A stretch of 11,203 bases of DNA, taken from the NCBI GenBank assembly GCA_937894665.1, contig CALAWF010000203.1:1-11203 (forward strand), in the 5' to 3' direction. The stretch comes from an uncultured bacterium. GTDB lineage: Bacteria > Cyanobacteriota > Vampirovibrionia > Gastranaerophilales > Gastranaerophilaceae. The notes under the pieces were generated by a model. The model had not been told where the DNA came from, made no database searches, and saw only the letters and a list, made by a program, of their open reading frames with translations. The translations under genes were made by a program, and so were the position numbers. Shown piece after piece: positions 1 through 8,132 of this stretch (positions are counted from its first letter, which is position 1; every line of letters begins with the position of its first letter).

Positions 1-2268
1 AAAAAATCTGATAATTCGTTAGAAAACGAATTATTTAAAAGTGTATATGATAAAACCCCTGATTATATTAAAAATTTGAATCTCATGGATTTTAATAACA
101 AAGGTGAATTTTCATTCATCCTGAAAAAAGAACATTTAAAACCATATGATGAACAATCTAATCCCGAAGGTCTAGGGTTAGAGGATTGGTTTGCCGGTTA
201 TGCAAAAGAAGCGAAAGTTTCAACTGCAGGTATTCGAGGTCCTCAAAATATTTTGAATCCACAAGATACAAGATTTCCTATCAATTTAGTTGGTATTGTT
301 CTTGCAACATTGGCTAAAGCTCTTGTTGCTAAAGAAAAATATCCAAATAAAAGAATTGTTAAAGTTGCCGGTTGTGAAGTTCGTTATAATTCTCAATTAT
401 TTTTAGATGCAATTACTCGAATTCAGGCGGCTCAAGGCATTGAAACCTTAGTTCCTGCGGGCAAAAAAACTATTCCGATTTGGTTAGCTTCATTTTTAGC
501 TTTTAAATTGGATTTATTGGGCGGAGAATATATTACTTCCAGTCATGGTATTTCAGTTAAAAATGCTACAAAAGATTTGAACTGCCAAGGTAGTCAATAT
601 TTACCGGAAGAGTCAATGGAATTTGTTAATAAAATTCAATCTATTTTTGATGAAGTTAACACAAAAGGTTCTTATGAAATTAAAATTTCAGCTTCAGATA
701 ATCCATTAATTAATGAGGAAGTTCTAAAACTTGTAGATGACGGTGTTGACTTATACGTTGAATATTTGAAATCCGGTGTTGCTCAAGATGTAAATTTAGA
801 CTTAATCAAAAAATTAAATTCAAAAATTGTTATTGAAAACGTTGGAGGTTCTGCTTATAGAACTTTATCAAGAGTTTTGAAAAAATTAAATATTTCTGAA
901 AAATTTGATTGGTTTGATATTGAAGAAGATTCATTCTTTCATTCAATTGGTAAATATGATGTTACTCCAAAAGGTGAAAAAGCGTTTTATGATTATTCAG
1001 TTGATGCAACCGTTATAGCTAAGAAGCCAGATGGTACAAAATTCTTCCCCGTAATAGATACAATGCACTATTCCGAAAGATTAAAAAGTTATCCTATTGG
1101 AACTGTTGTTCTAATTACAGATCCGGATCATGACAGATTGACGATTACACAAACCGAATCTGTTGATAGAATTTCTGAATTAGATAAATTAGGTATTGAT
1201 TATATTCGATTGAATAATGATACTGTCTTGACTGTATTTAGTGCAAATCAAGCCTTTTTGATGCTTATGGATTTTTGGTCAAAACAATTAAAATCAAAAG
1301 GTTTATGGAATAATCATCCTCGATTTATGATAAAAACAACAGCTTCTGCTCTTTCTTGGGATGAATGGGCAAAAAATAATGGAGTTAAAGTTGTAAATGT
1401 TCCTGTTGGCTTTAAAGAAATTGCTAACATCATGAAAAAAGTTGAATTAAAATTGAAAAACAATCCAAATGATTCTGTAATTGTTGATGATGTTTTTGGA
1501 AATTCCATAGATTTGGGTGTAAATCCTAGATTACTTTTCGGAGGCGAAGAGTCTGGTGGAATGATTATGGGAACAGAGGAACTTATTCAATCTCAGCATG
1601 GAAGATGTGCAGTCGCAATGAGAGAAAAAAGTGCAACAGAGGCTATTATTGTCGCTTCTTCTTTAGTTTCCAAAATTGAAGAAGAAGGAATTTCTTTATC
1701 TCAATATTTATCAAATGTATTTGAATCAAATAACATTATAGGAAGATTTGATACAAGGGTTGATATTGCATATTATAATGAATCTGAACCTGATATTAAC
1801 AAACTTAAAGAGGCGAAAATTGCCGGAGAAGCCTTGAGAACTAAAAATGATATGTTCTATTTGTCTTTAGCAATTGCACTAAGAGAAAATAAAATTTCAT
1901 TAGAAGATATAAAAAATGTTCTTAATGATAAGTTTTCTTCTGAAAATTTGAATTTTGATAATTTAAAATCCGTTAAATTTGTCGGGGATGGTACATATTT
2001 AGAATTTGATGATAAATATATTGAAATTCGACCATCTGGTACAGATGCAAAAACTAAGGCATATGGTGGAGGTCTAAATAAGGATGATATTGAAAAATAT
2101 GCGTCAATTTTAGGTAACTATTCCGGTGATAGAACTTCTGCTCATATTGCAATTATTCCTCAGGAATATTATGAAAAATCTAAGGATATTGCTATGGATT
2201 ATTATTTGAAATTTGTTGATAAAGATGCAAATAATGAACCATTTGAAATTCCTGAATATGATTTTTAA
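1..2268 (+). CDS. Phosphoglucomutase/phosphomannomutase-like phosphohexomutase, 5' partial
   Basis: Probable alpha-D-phosphohexomutase, a cytoplasmic enzyme moving phosphate between C1 and C6 of a hexose and feeding glycogen or envelope-sugar synthesis. Counting residues from the TTG at 76, the four family loops occur in order. The catalytic-serine loop is ITSSHG (about 153-158), which departs from the usual TASHNP. The metal-binding loop DPDHDR is at about 349-354, the sugar-specificity loop GGEESGG at about 489-495, and the phosphate-binding loop RPSGT at about 652-656. The frame has no stop from base 1 to 2266, and neither the TTG at 76 nor the ATG at 85 has a Shine-Dalgarno sequence. The true start is therefore probably upstream of the window, with at least 25 extra codons visible. 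Substrate (glucose or mannose phosphate) cannot be assigned. Superfamily assignment is firm; the specific enzyme name is inference. Confidence 0.88.
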   Translation, partial: KKSDNSLENELFKSVYDKTPDYIKNLNLMDFNNKGEFSFILKKEHLKPYDEQSNPEGLGLEDWFAGYAKEAKVSTAGIRGPQNILNPQDTRFPINLVGIVLATLAKALVAKEKYPNKRIVKVAGCEVRYNSQLFLDAITRIQAAQGIETLVPAGKKTIPIWLASFLAFKLDLLGGEYITSSHGISVKNATKDLNCQGSQYLPEESMEFVNKIQSIFDEVNTKGSYEIKISASDNPLINEEVLKLVDDGVDLYVEYLKSGVAQDVNLDLIKKLNSKIVIENVGGSAYRTLSRVLKKLNISEKFDWFDIEEDSFFHSIGKYDVTPKGEKAFYDYSVDATVIAKKPDGTKFFPVIDTMHYSERLKSYPIGTVVLITDPDHDRLTITQTESVDRISELDKLGIDYIRLNNDTVLTVFSANQAFLMLMDFWSKQLKSKGLWNNHPRFMIKTTASALSWDEWAKNNGVKVVNVPVGFKEIANIMKKVELKLKNNPNDSVIVDDVFGNSIDLGVNPRLLFGGEESGGMIMGTEELIQSQHGRCAVAMREKSATEAIIVASSLVSKIEEEGISLSQYLSNVFESNNIIGRFDTRVDIAYYNESEPDINKLKEAKIAGEALRTKNDMFYLSLAIALRENKISLEDIKNVLNDKFSSENLNFDNLKSVKFVGDGTYLEFDDKYIEIRPSGTDAKTKAYGGGLNKDDIEKYASILGNYSGDRTSAHIAIIPQEYYEKSKDIAMDYYLKFVDKDANNEPFEIPEYDF

Positions 2269-2271
2269 ATG

Positions 2272-2308
2272 AATAGGGGTAGATATTTATATTTACCCCT
2301 GTTTATTA
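2272..2308 (+). terminator. Rho-independent terminator after the phosphohexomutase
   Basis: A perfect 7-bp stem, AGGGGTA (2275-2281) with TACCCCT (2294-2300), can be extended by weak A-T and G-T pairs inside and outside. It lies 6 nt after the stop codon and is followed by a T-rich tail (GTTTATTATA). The tail is interrupted by A, so efficiency is uncertain. Confidence 0.6.
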
Positions 2309-2314
2309 TATAAT
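2286..2314 (+). promoter_or_regulatory. Possible sigma-70 promoter for argS
   Basis: A TATAAT -10 box at 2309-2314 is preceded, after a 17-nt spacer, by TTTATA (2286-2291, 4 of 6 matches to TTGACA). It overlaps the upstream terminator tail and would give a leader of about 28 nt. In DNA this AT-rich a TATAAT can occur by chance, so this is tentative. Confidence 0.4.
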
Positions 2315-2348
2315 TATTTCAAAATAGTAAAAGTAATATGAGGTTAGT

Positions 2349-4080
2349 ATGTTAAGAGATTATTTTTTGAATAAAGTTGAAAATGCAATTGAAAAAGCAA
2401 TTACCGCAAATAAGTTAGGACAAATGACAGAATATACAAAAGGATCATTATCTGTAGAAAAGCCTAAAAATTCAGATTTTGGTGATTTTGCAATAAATGT
2501 TTCCTCTTTGGCTCGTTCTGCTAGGATTGCTCCTCCAATGATAGCTAATGCAATTGTTGAATTTATCGATAAAGAAGATTCAGATTATTCTGTTATCGGT
2601 GGTTTTATCAATTTTAAGGCTGGTGATTCTTTACTTGTTAACCTTGTAGATGAAGTTTTTTCAAAGAAAAATAATTTTGGTAAACCGGATAAAAGAAAAA
2701 ATTATTTTGGAATATATTTCTGCTAATCCAACCGGTCCATTCCACATTGGACATGGGCGTTGGGCTGCAATGGGAAGTGCTTTGGCAAATCTTTTAAAAT
2801 TCTATGGTCATGATGTGTATCAAGAATTTTATATCAATGATGCCGGTTCTCAAATTCAAAAACTCGGACGTTCTTTAGTTATTCGTGTAAAACAAGAACT
2901 AGGATTGGATGTTGATTTCCCAGAGGATGAAATTGAACGTAAAAATTACTACCCTGGAGATTATTTAGTACCGGTTGCTAAAAAGTTTATTGAAGATAAA
3001 AAGGACGAGTTATCTTCTGTCGGTAAAGATGCAGATAAAATTGATTTACAAGTTTATTGTGATTTTGCAAAAGAGTATGAAGAAAAAGTTCAACGAGATT
3101 TATTAGATAACTTTAGAGTTAAATTTGATAACTTCTATTCCGAATTAACTCTTCACAGATCCGGAAAAGTTGATGAATGTGTCCAAAAACTTCGTGATAG
3201 CGGTAAAATTTATGAAAAAGAAGGAGCCGTTTGGTTTAAGTCTTCTGATTATGGCGATGACCAAGATAGAGTTATTAAAAAGGCTGATGGTTCAAATACA
3301 TATTTGACTGCAGATATTGCTTACCATGTTGATAAATTAGAACGTGGGTTTGATAGAATGATTAATATCTGGGGTGCGGATCACCACGGTTATGTAGCAA
3401 GAGTTAAGGCTTCAATTGAAGCACTAGGTTATAATCCTAATAAGTTAGAAGTTTTGTTAGGTCAACTTGTTAATCTTGTAATTAACGGAAATGAAGTTCG
3501 TATGGGTAAACGTAAGAATATGGTTACTCTTGAAGATTTAATTGATGAAGTTGGTGTTGATGCCACTCGTTTCTGGATGGCAATGAGAAATATTGATACA
3601 ACTTTGGATTTTGATATTGAACTAGCGAAAACAAATTCTGATGAAAACCCTGTATTTTATGTACAATATGCTCATGCCAGAGCTTGTTCTATTATAAGAA
3701 ATGCAACAAATGATAGAGTTGATACAGAATCAGGAAAAACTATTCCGGCTGTTATTTCTAAAGATGATTTCGAAAAACTTACATCTAATTTTGATAAAAA
3801 CTTGATGTCATTGACAATGAAAGAAGCTAGAAAATTAATTTTGAAACTGGAAGAGTTTAAATCATTAATTGTTTCTTCTTCTCAAACACGACAAGTTTAT
3901 ACTATTTGCCGTTATGTTCAAGAGTTGGCATCTGAGTTCCATTCATTCTATAATTCAACTCGTGTTATTACAGATGATGTTGAACTAACAAAAGCTAGAT
4001 TGGCTTTAGTGTGGGCGTTTAAAACCGTTTTATCTAACGCTTTAGATATTTTGGCTGTTTCTGCTCCGGAAAGAATGTAA
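2349..4080 (+). CDS. argS: Arginyl-tRNA synthetase, interrupted by a +1 frameshift
   Basis: Class I aminoacyl-tRNA synthetase that charges tRNA-Arg in the cytoplasm; essential. The first reading frame (2349-2726) encodes the N-terminal tRNA-binding domain, about residues 1-117. The rest, from about 2692 to 4080, lies in the next frame and begins with the conserved EYISANPTGPFHIGHG, containing HIGH. It continues with the WGADHHGY motif, a degenerate KMSKS region (VRMGKRKNMVTLEDL), the DATRFWM segment and the canonical C-terminus LAVSAPERM. Dropping one A from the six-A run 2696-2701, or from the four-A run 2691-2694, rejoins the halves into a normal 576-residue protein. The start ATG has GAGG at 2340-2343, 5 nt away. 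The ATG at 2650 is only an internal codon of the second frame. Identity is certain; whether the shift is real, an assembly error or slippage is unresolved. Confidence 0.95.
2691..2701 (+). other. Frameshift site in argS (A-rich run)
   Basis: The run AAAAGAAAAAA holds four and then six A residues at the exact point where ArgRS homology passes from one frame to the next. One surplus A explains the break. The upstream frame reads on to a TAA at 2724-2726, adding an unrelated tail (NYFGIYFC). Confidence 0.8.
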
Positions 4081-4106
4081 GATTTTAAATTAAATATTCA
4101 ACTTCA

Positions 4107-4146
4107 ATAAACAGGAAGAGTTATTTACAAAATTCTTCCTGTTTAT
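4107..4146. terminator. Bidirectional convergent terminator, argS / PLD gene
   Basis: A perfect 13-bp inverted repeat: ATAAACAGGAAGA (4107-4119) pairs with TCTTCCTGTTTAT (4134-4146) around a 14-nt loop. It lies between the argS stop (4080) and the converging PLD-family gene, whose stop codon (4121-4123) sits in the loop. The T-rich outer parts of each arm can provide the U-tract in either direction. Confidence 0.8.
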
Positions 4147-5938
4147 CTATTTTACCGTTGAAATTGTTATCTACTCCATCAGAGCATGAACCGATAGATT
4201 CTTTGCTTTCAGGTTTTGGATTATATTTTAAGTATTTATTAGGTATCATTGCCCAAAGATATTTGAAAAATTCTTGATAACTTTGTGCTAATTCCCCGTT
4301 TTCAATGATTAAAAGATTTTCATCATTTTTATTTTCTCCGCTATTTGAAAAGTTCATTGAGCCTAAAATGATATATTTCCCATCTATAATCATTGTTTTT
4401 GAATGGAGTTTTCCCGCATAGTTTTCAACCTTTAATGGAATTCCACTTTTTCTAAGAATTTGGAGTTTGCTATTCTTTATGTAAATATTGTTGGCATCGA
4501 TGATGATTTTAACATCAACACCCCTATTATGGGCTTTGATTAGTTCATTTGCAATTTCTGAATGTGTAATTAGAAAAGCTGGAATATATACTGATTTGGA
4601 GGAATCCTTTATGATTTCTATAATTCTATTGCTAGATTTGTCTTGTGGAGAAAAATATACTTCTACAATGCTATTTCCTAATTGAAATCTATTAGATGTG
4701 TCATGTCTTGTTTTGGTTTTGTGAAAATAACCTTCAAGCATTTGTTCAAATTCTTCTTTGTAGAGGTTTGCTATTTCCTTTGACTGGATTACCGCAACAT
4801 CATTTTGATCATATCCGGATAGTCCATTTTTAGAAAAATTCATTGAACCAGTGTAAACAGTTTTATTGTCAAAAATTATAAACTTGTTGTGCATAAGATA
4901 ATTACTATTTGTAATAGATTCACATCTGTCTGATTTTGAAACTTCTGCAATATTTTTTATTATGTTGTTTGCGGAGTAATATGTTTTGTCTGTGTTGTAA
5001 TTTTCATCATAAACGAATCTTATTTTAACGCCTCTATTCTTTGCATTTTGAAGTGCATTTGAAACTTTTGGCACATCTTCATATCCGAAAATTGCAATAT
5101 CTATACTTTCTTTTGAGTTATCTACTAATTTTACAAACTCTTTGCATACTGTTGATGAGCAAGTATTATCTGGTTTTAATTTGTGTGTGAAATCAGTAAA
5201 ATATATTGCAATACCTCCTTGAGTATAGGTTAGTGGTGGAGGTGTTATATTAGGAATATTGAATATATCATAATCTTTTTTAAGTTTAAATGCTTTTTTC
5301 TTCTTTAGCTTTCTCTTGTGGCAAAAGTTACAAGGTTTTGCGGTTTTGGGTAGTTGTTTCTCAGGAAGTATTATTGCATCGTGTGCAAGTTTTCCATATT
5401 TACAATCCAAAGTATGATATTTGTTTGAATGATGGTTTAAGATAACAAGGTGTAATTTCTTCGCTTGTTGTATTTTCTTGACAAAGTTTGTGTTATTCCC
5501 GATTTTGTTTTCAGATAGTCCAAATCCACTATTTAATAAAACACTTTTGTAATCAATATTATTAATTCTCACATCTGCATATTTGCATTCATTGGTAACT
5601 TTAGGGGTTATTTTAAATGAAACTTTTTTATGCAATAAGTTATTTGTTGCAAATTCTTGGGCTAAAAAACCCAGCCCGATAAAATCTGTATTTGATAAGT
5701 TATATTGTTTAGAATATTTTTGATAAAATTCTTCGTTTGGTTCAAGAGAAAAACTTTCAATCCCATTAATGCAAAATATTTCTTCATTTGAAATATTTTT
5801 GTTCTTATCAATATCAATCCCAATTTTGGTTGGGGAGTAAACCTCAAGGACTTCTTTGGTCTTTTCTGTTTCTGCAATAAAGAATAAAAAGACTGCTAAT
5901 ATTCCAATAAGAAAAATTGTTGTAATTAGATTTTTCAT
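4121..5938 (-). CDS. Membrane-anchored phospholipase D-family protein with two HKD motifs
   Basis: This 605-residue protein is probably exported and held by an uncleaved N-terminal helix (about 4-22; no lipobox or clear cleavage site). It has two PLD catalytic motifs, H350-x-K352-x4-D357 and H512-x-K514-x4-D519, each followed by GSMNFS, as needed for one intact phosphodiesterase active site. Residues 35-165 contain segments reminiscent of a staphylococcal-nuclease-like fold (DVRINNIDYKSVLLNSGFGL, then FVKKIQQAKK). A His/Cys cluster, YHTLDC (174-179) and KPCNFC (201-206), resembles a small metal-binding motif, and a Lys-rich linker (209-221) follows. The C-terminus has a Cys-flanked, Asp-rich calcium-loop-like motif (CSDGVDNNFNGKID, 585-598, with C604). 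The start ATG shares its A with the stop of the upstream deacetylase (TAATG). Substrate could be DNA or phospholipid; PLD membership is firm, the N-terminal domain call is inference. Confidence 0.88.
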   Translation of the reverse strand: MKNLITTIFLIGILAVFLFFIAETEKTKEVLEVYSPTKIGIDIDKNKNISNEEIFCINGIESFSLEPNEEFYQKYSKQYNLSNTDFIGLGFLAQEFATNNLLHKKVSFKITPKVTNECKYADVRINNIDYKSVLLNSGFGLSENKIGNNTNFVKKIQQAKKLHLVILNHHSNKYHTLDCKYGKLAHDAIILPEKQLPKTAKPCNFCHKRKLKKKKAFKLKKDYDIFNIPNITPPPLTYTQGGIAIYFTDFTHKLKPDNTCSSTVCKEFVKLVDNSKESIDIAIFGYEDVPKVSNALQNAKNRGVKIRFVYDENYNTDKTYYSANNIIKNIAEVSKSDRCESITNSNYLMHNKFIIFDNKTVYTGSMNFSKNGLSGYDQNDVAVIQSKEIANLYKEEFEQMLEGYFHKTKTRHDTSNRFQLGNSIVEVYFSPQDKSSNRIIEIIKDSSKSVYIPAFLITHSEIANELIKAHNRGVDVKIIIDANNIYIKNSKLQILRKSGIPLKVENYAGKLHSKTMIIDGKYIILGSMNFSNSGENKNDENLLIIENGELAQSYQEFFKYLWAMIPNKYLKYNPKPESKESIGSCSDGVDNNFNGKIDKQEEFCK

Positions 5939-6783
5939 TATTCAAGATTCTTATAGTTTGTAAGCTCAAAACCAAGCCTATTTATTGAGTCTTCAAGTGT
6001 TTTATTTTGTGTGATTGAATATTCTTTTGTGTGGCTATTTTTAGTTGCATCGTCATATTTACAAGGGTGAATTAGTGCTTCTACAATACTTTCTTCTTCG
6101 ATTGCTTCAAGCCCATATTTAATTGCATCTGAATCCATCATGCCGGTATAGCCGACACCTATAATAAAATCATTTGTTTTTAGTCCATATTCATTCAAAA
6201 CTTTTCTATTTCTTAGTGTAAAATATTGCAACAGTGCAATTTTTATCAAATTTAGCGGATAGTTGAAATTTAGGTGTTTAATAAGTTTTGGAATAAAATA
6301 TAACTCTTCAAATTGTGTTCTTACATATTTTATATTGTATTCTTTTGCTAATTTACAAGTTATTTTAAAGATTTCCGGTATTGCATGGGTATGGACATGA
6401 GAATCTAAGTGATCAATTTCAACATCATTTTCTTTAATTTTTTTAATTTGTGCTTTGAACTCATTTTCAATTTGTTCAAGAAGTTCCCATTTATTCTGGT
6501 TAAGTATTAAATATCCATAGCCGATATTAAAATTCCCTTCTTCATCCGTTAGAAGTGGACAATCTGTAAGAGCTTTACCTTCCATTATATTTAAGTGAGC
6601 CGCAATGCCAAGATTTGGACAATCTGGCAATATATTATGAACTGCACTCTCAAATGCTTCTCCATTTGCACAAAGACTTGCACTCGTTAGAAAACCATTG
6701 TTATAACCTTCTAATACAGCTTGATTGTGGTATTTAGAAAGTCCAAAATCATCTGCGTTTAATATAAATTTTTTGCTTATCAT
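5938..6783 (-). CDS. YdjC/ChbG-family carbohydrate deacetylase
   Basis: Predicted 281-residue metal-dependent deacetylase of the YdjC/ChbG family, which removes acetyl groups from N-acetylated sugars or glycolipids. Visible motifs are NADDFGLS (9-16), with metal or catalytic aspartates D11/D12, GIAAHLNI with H63, and HLDSHVHTH (125-133) with further metal-binding histidines. Near the C-terminus VEALIHPCKYDD matches the conserved His-Pro region. There is no signal peptide, so it probably acts in the cytoplasm or on the inner membrane face. The ATG is preceded by AAGGA (minus strand, 6791-6795) with a 7-nt gap. It is the first gene of a two-gene unit with the PLD protein, by a 1-base TAATG overlap. 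It is divergent from a polyprenyl-phosphate glycosyltransferase, which suggests a lipid-linked glycan substrate; that link is inference. Confidence 0.85.
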   Translation of the reverse strand: MISKKFILNADDFGLSKYHNQAVLEGYNNGFLTSASLCANGEAFESAVHNILPDCPNLGIAAHLNIMEGKALTDCPLLTDEEGNFNIGYGYLILNQNKWELLEQIENEFKAQIKKIKENDVEIDHLDSHVHTHAIPEIFKITCKLAKEYNIKYVRTQFEELYFIPKLIKHLNFNYPLNLIKIALLQYFTLRNRKVLNEYGLKTNDFIIGVGYTGMMDSDAIKYGLEAIEEESIVEALIHPCKYDDATKNSHTKEYSITQNKTLEDSINRLGFELTNYKNLE

Positions 6784-6793
6784 TCAAATATCC

Positions 6794-6822
6794 TTGCATA
6801 TTAGCCACTATAATAATATAAT
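6794..6822 (+). promoter_or_regulatory. Putative sigma-70 promoter for the glycosyltransferase
   Basis: TTGCAT (6794-6799), a 17-nt spacer and TATAAT (6817-6822) lie in the 63-bp gap between divergent genes. A second TATAAT is at 6809-6814. The opposite-strand promoter for the deacetylase must overlap this stretch, but its boxes are ambiguous in such AT-rich sequence. Confidence 0.5.
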
Positions 6823-6846
6823 CATGATATTAGAAAGAGAGAACAA

Positions 6847-7800
6847 ATGCAAATACCTAAATTAGCTGTAATAATACCATGTTATAACGAAGAATTATGT
6901 ATCGAAAAAACTTGTAGAAGGTTATTAGAGGTTCTTCAAATGTTAGTCGAAAAAGGAAAAATTTCTTCCGACAGTTATATTTATTGTGTAGATGATGGTT
7001 CTAAAGATTTTACTTGGGGCATAATTGAGCGTTTGCATTCTGAAAATTCTCTTGTAAAGGGTGCAACTTTTGTCAGAAATTATGGAAATCAAAAGGCCTT
7101 GATAGCCGGACTTGAAGGTGTTAGGGAATTAGGTTGTGATTGTGCAGTGTCAATTGATGCAGACTTACAACAGGACGAATTAGCTATTGAAAAATTTATT
7201 GATGAATTTCAAAATGGTTACGATATTGTTTTAGGGGTTAGAAATAACCGTAAAACGGATAATTTCTTCAAAAAAACTACGGCTATAATGTTTTATAAGT
7301 TGATGAATATTTTAGGTTCAAAAATTGAAATGAACCATTCCGATTATAGATTAGTAAGTAAAAAAGCTCTTGATATGATGGAGCTGTACCATGAGAAATC
7401 TTTATTTTTAAGAGGCTTTTTTCATGAGTTAGGTCTAAAGACTACAACTGTTAAATTCGATGTAAAACCACGATTTGCCGGACAATCGAAGTTTAATTTT
7501 ATATCTTTGATGGGTTTAGCATTGAATGGCATAACTTCATTCAGTATTGTTCCATTGAGAATTATTTACGGTTTAGGCTTTATAATGGCTTTATTTGGTT
7601 TTTTGATGGGATTAGAAACAGTTCTTGAAAAGATTTTTTTCAATGATTCTCCAAATGGTGTTGCAACAATGATTATATTGCTGTGTTTCTTTGGTGGTCT
7701 TCAAATATTCTGTCTTGGTGTAATTGGGGAATATGTAGGGCAGGTTTATAGAGAAGTTAAAGCGAGACCAAGATATATCGTCGATAAAAAGTTGCTATAA
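6847..7800 (+). CDS. GtrB/DPM1-like family 2 glycosyltransferase, membrane bound
   Basis: This 317-residue GT2 enzyme probably transfers a sugar from a nucleotide donor to undecaprenyl phosphate at the inner membrane. The N-terminal GT-A domain has VIIPCYNE (8-15), VDDGSKD (48-54), VRNYGNQKA (76-84) and the metal-binding DADLQ (104-108). The segment DYRLVSKKALD fits the acceptor region, and KPRFAGQSKFNF (about 207-218) fits the conserved R-x-x-G-x-S-K motif. Two C-terminal transmembrane helices (about 234-258 and 271-295) end in GEYVGQVYREVKARPRYIV, the signature of the bactoprenol glucosyltransferase (GtrB) subgroup. The start has a weak purine-rich site (GAAAGAGAGA), 4 nt upstream. It ends directly against the convergent regulator gene without an obvious hairpin. 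The sugar moved is unknown. Confidence 0.9.
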   Translation: MQIPKLAVIIPCYNEELCIEKTCRRLLEVLQMLVEKGKISSDSYIYCVDDGSKDFTWGIIERLHSENSLVKGATFVRNYGNQKALIAGLEGVRELGCDCAVSIDADLQQDELAIEKFIDEFQNGYDIVLGVRNNRKTDNFFKKTTAIMFYKLMNILGSKIEMNHSDYRLVSKKALDMMELYHEKSLFLRGFFHELGLKTTTVKFDVKPRFAGQSKFNFISLMGLALNGITSFSIVPLRIIYGLGFIMALFGFLMGLETVLEKIFFNDSPNGVATMIILLCFFGGLQIFCLGVIGEYVGQVYREVKARPRYIVDKKLL

Positions 7801-8028
7801 TTATTGTTTGTTTATGTGAAATAACTCATCAATTGTTACATTAAGGGCTTTTGCAATATTTGCAACAACAAGAATTGTAGGGCATACTTTGGCATTTTCG
7901 ATTCTGTATAAATGCTGAGGTGTAATATCGGCTTGTTCTGCTAAATATTCTTGAGAGAAATGTCGTCTGGCTCTTTCTACTCGAATATTTTCAGCAAGTT
8001 TTTTTAATAATTTTTCTTTATCAAACAT
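7801..8028 (-). CDS. XRE/Cro-CI family transcriptional regulator (75 aa)
   Basis: Small DNA-binding protein made almost entirely of one HTH_3 domain. LLKKLAENIRVERARRHFSQEYLAEQADITPQHLYRIE covers helices 1-3, with recognition helix about ITPQHLYRIE, followed by CPTILVVANIAKALNVTIDELF (helices 4-5). I chose the ATG at 8028 because homology begins there. The longer frame from 8145 adds 39 unrelated residues and would run through the palindrome and into the divergent acyltransferase start. It is tail-to-tail with the glycosyltransferase with no gap, and head-to-head with the acyltransferase. It most likely represses the acyltransferase and itself through the palindrome at 8074-8107; this is inference from position. 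Confidence 0.88.
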   Translation of the reverse strand: MFDKEKLLKKLAENIRVERARRHFSQEYLAEQADITPQHLYRIENAKVCPTILVVANIAKALNVTIDELFHINKQ

Positions 8029-8046
8029 TCTTGTATTGTAACGTCT

Positions 8047-8074
8047 TTGACAAAATATTATTACGTCATATAAT
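8047..8074 (+). promoter_or_regulatory. Consensus sigma-70 promoter for the acyltransferase
   Basis: TTGACA (8047-8052), a 16-nt spacer and TATAAT (8069-8074) are both exact consensus hexamers. Transcription would start near 8081, inside the adjoining palindrome, giving a leader of about 50 nt. This is the strongest promoter match in the window, so regulation by a repressor would be expected. Confidence 0.75.
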
Positions 8075-8107
8075 TTAAAATATGAACATATATGTTTATA
8101 TTTTAAA
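8074..8107. promoter_or_regulatory. 34-bp near-perfect palindrome, likely operator
   Basis: An inverted repeat centred at 8090/8091: left arm TTTAAAATATGAACATA (8074-8090), right arm TATGTTTATATTTTAAA (8091-8107). Only one of 17 pairs is mismatched (G8084 against T8097). It starts at the last base of the -10 box and covers the predicted start site, the place for a repressor to block initiation. It lies between an XRE regulator and its divergent neighbour. AT-rich DNA forms short palindromes easily, but 16 of 17 pairs without a spacer is unlikely by chance. Confidence 0.7.
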
Positions 8108-8132
8108 ATTTTAATTAGGGAATGAATAGAGT

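Noticed and set aside
2650..2700. ATG at 2650 as the start of a separate 476-residue synthetase
   Set aside because: The first 16 or so residues in that frame have no ArgRS similarity and overlap the real N-terminal domain in another frame; it is an internal ATG.
2691..2726. Programmed +1 ribosomal frameshift in argS
   Set aside because: There is no stop codon in the shift window and no recognisable stimulatory element, and I know of no such control for argS. A homopolymer indel is simpler.
4488..4685. Plus-strand frame of 65 codons inside the PLD gene, and similar short frames at 1314-1508, 5662-5877, 9103-9309 and 9784-10023
   Set aside because: They lie opposite or within well-supported genes, lack ribosome-binding sites and show no family features.
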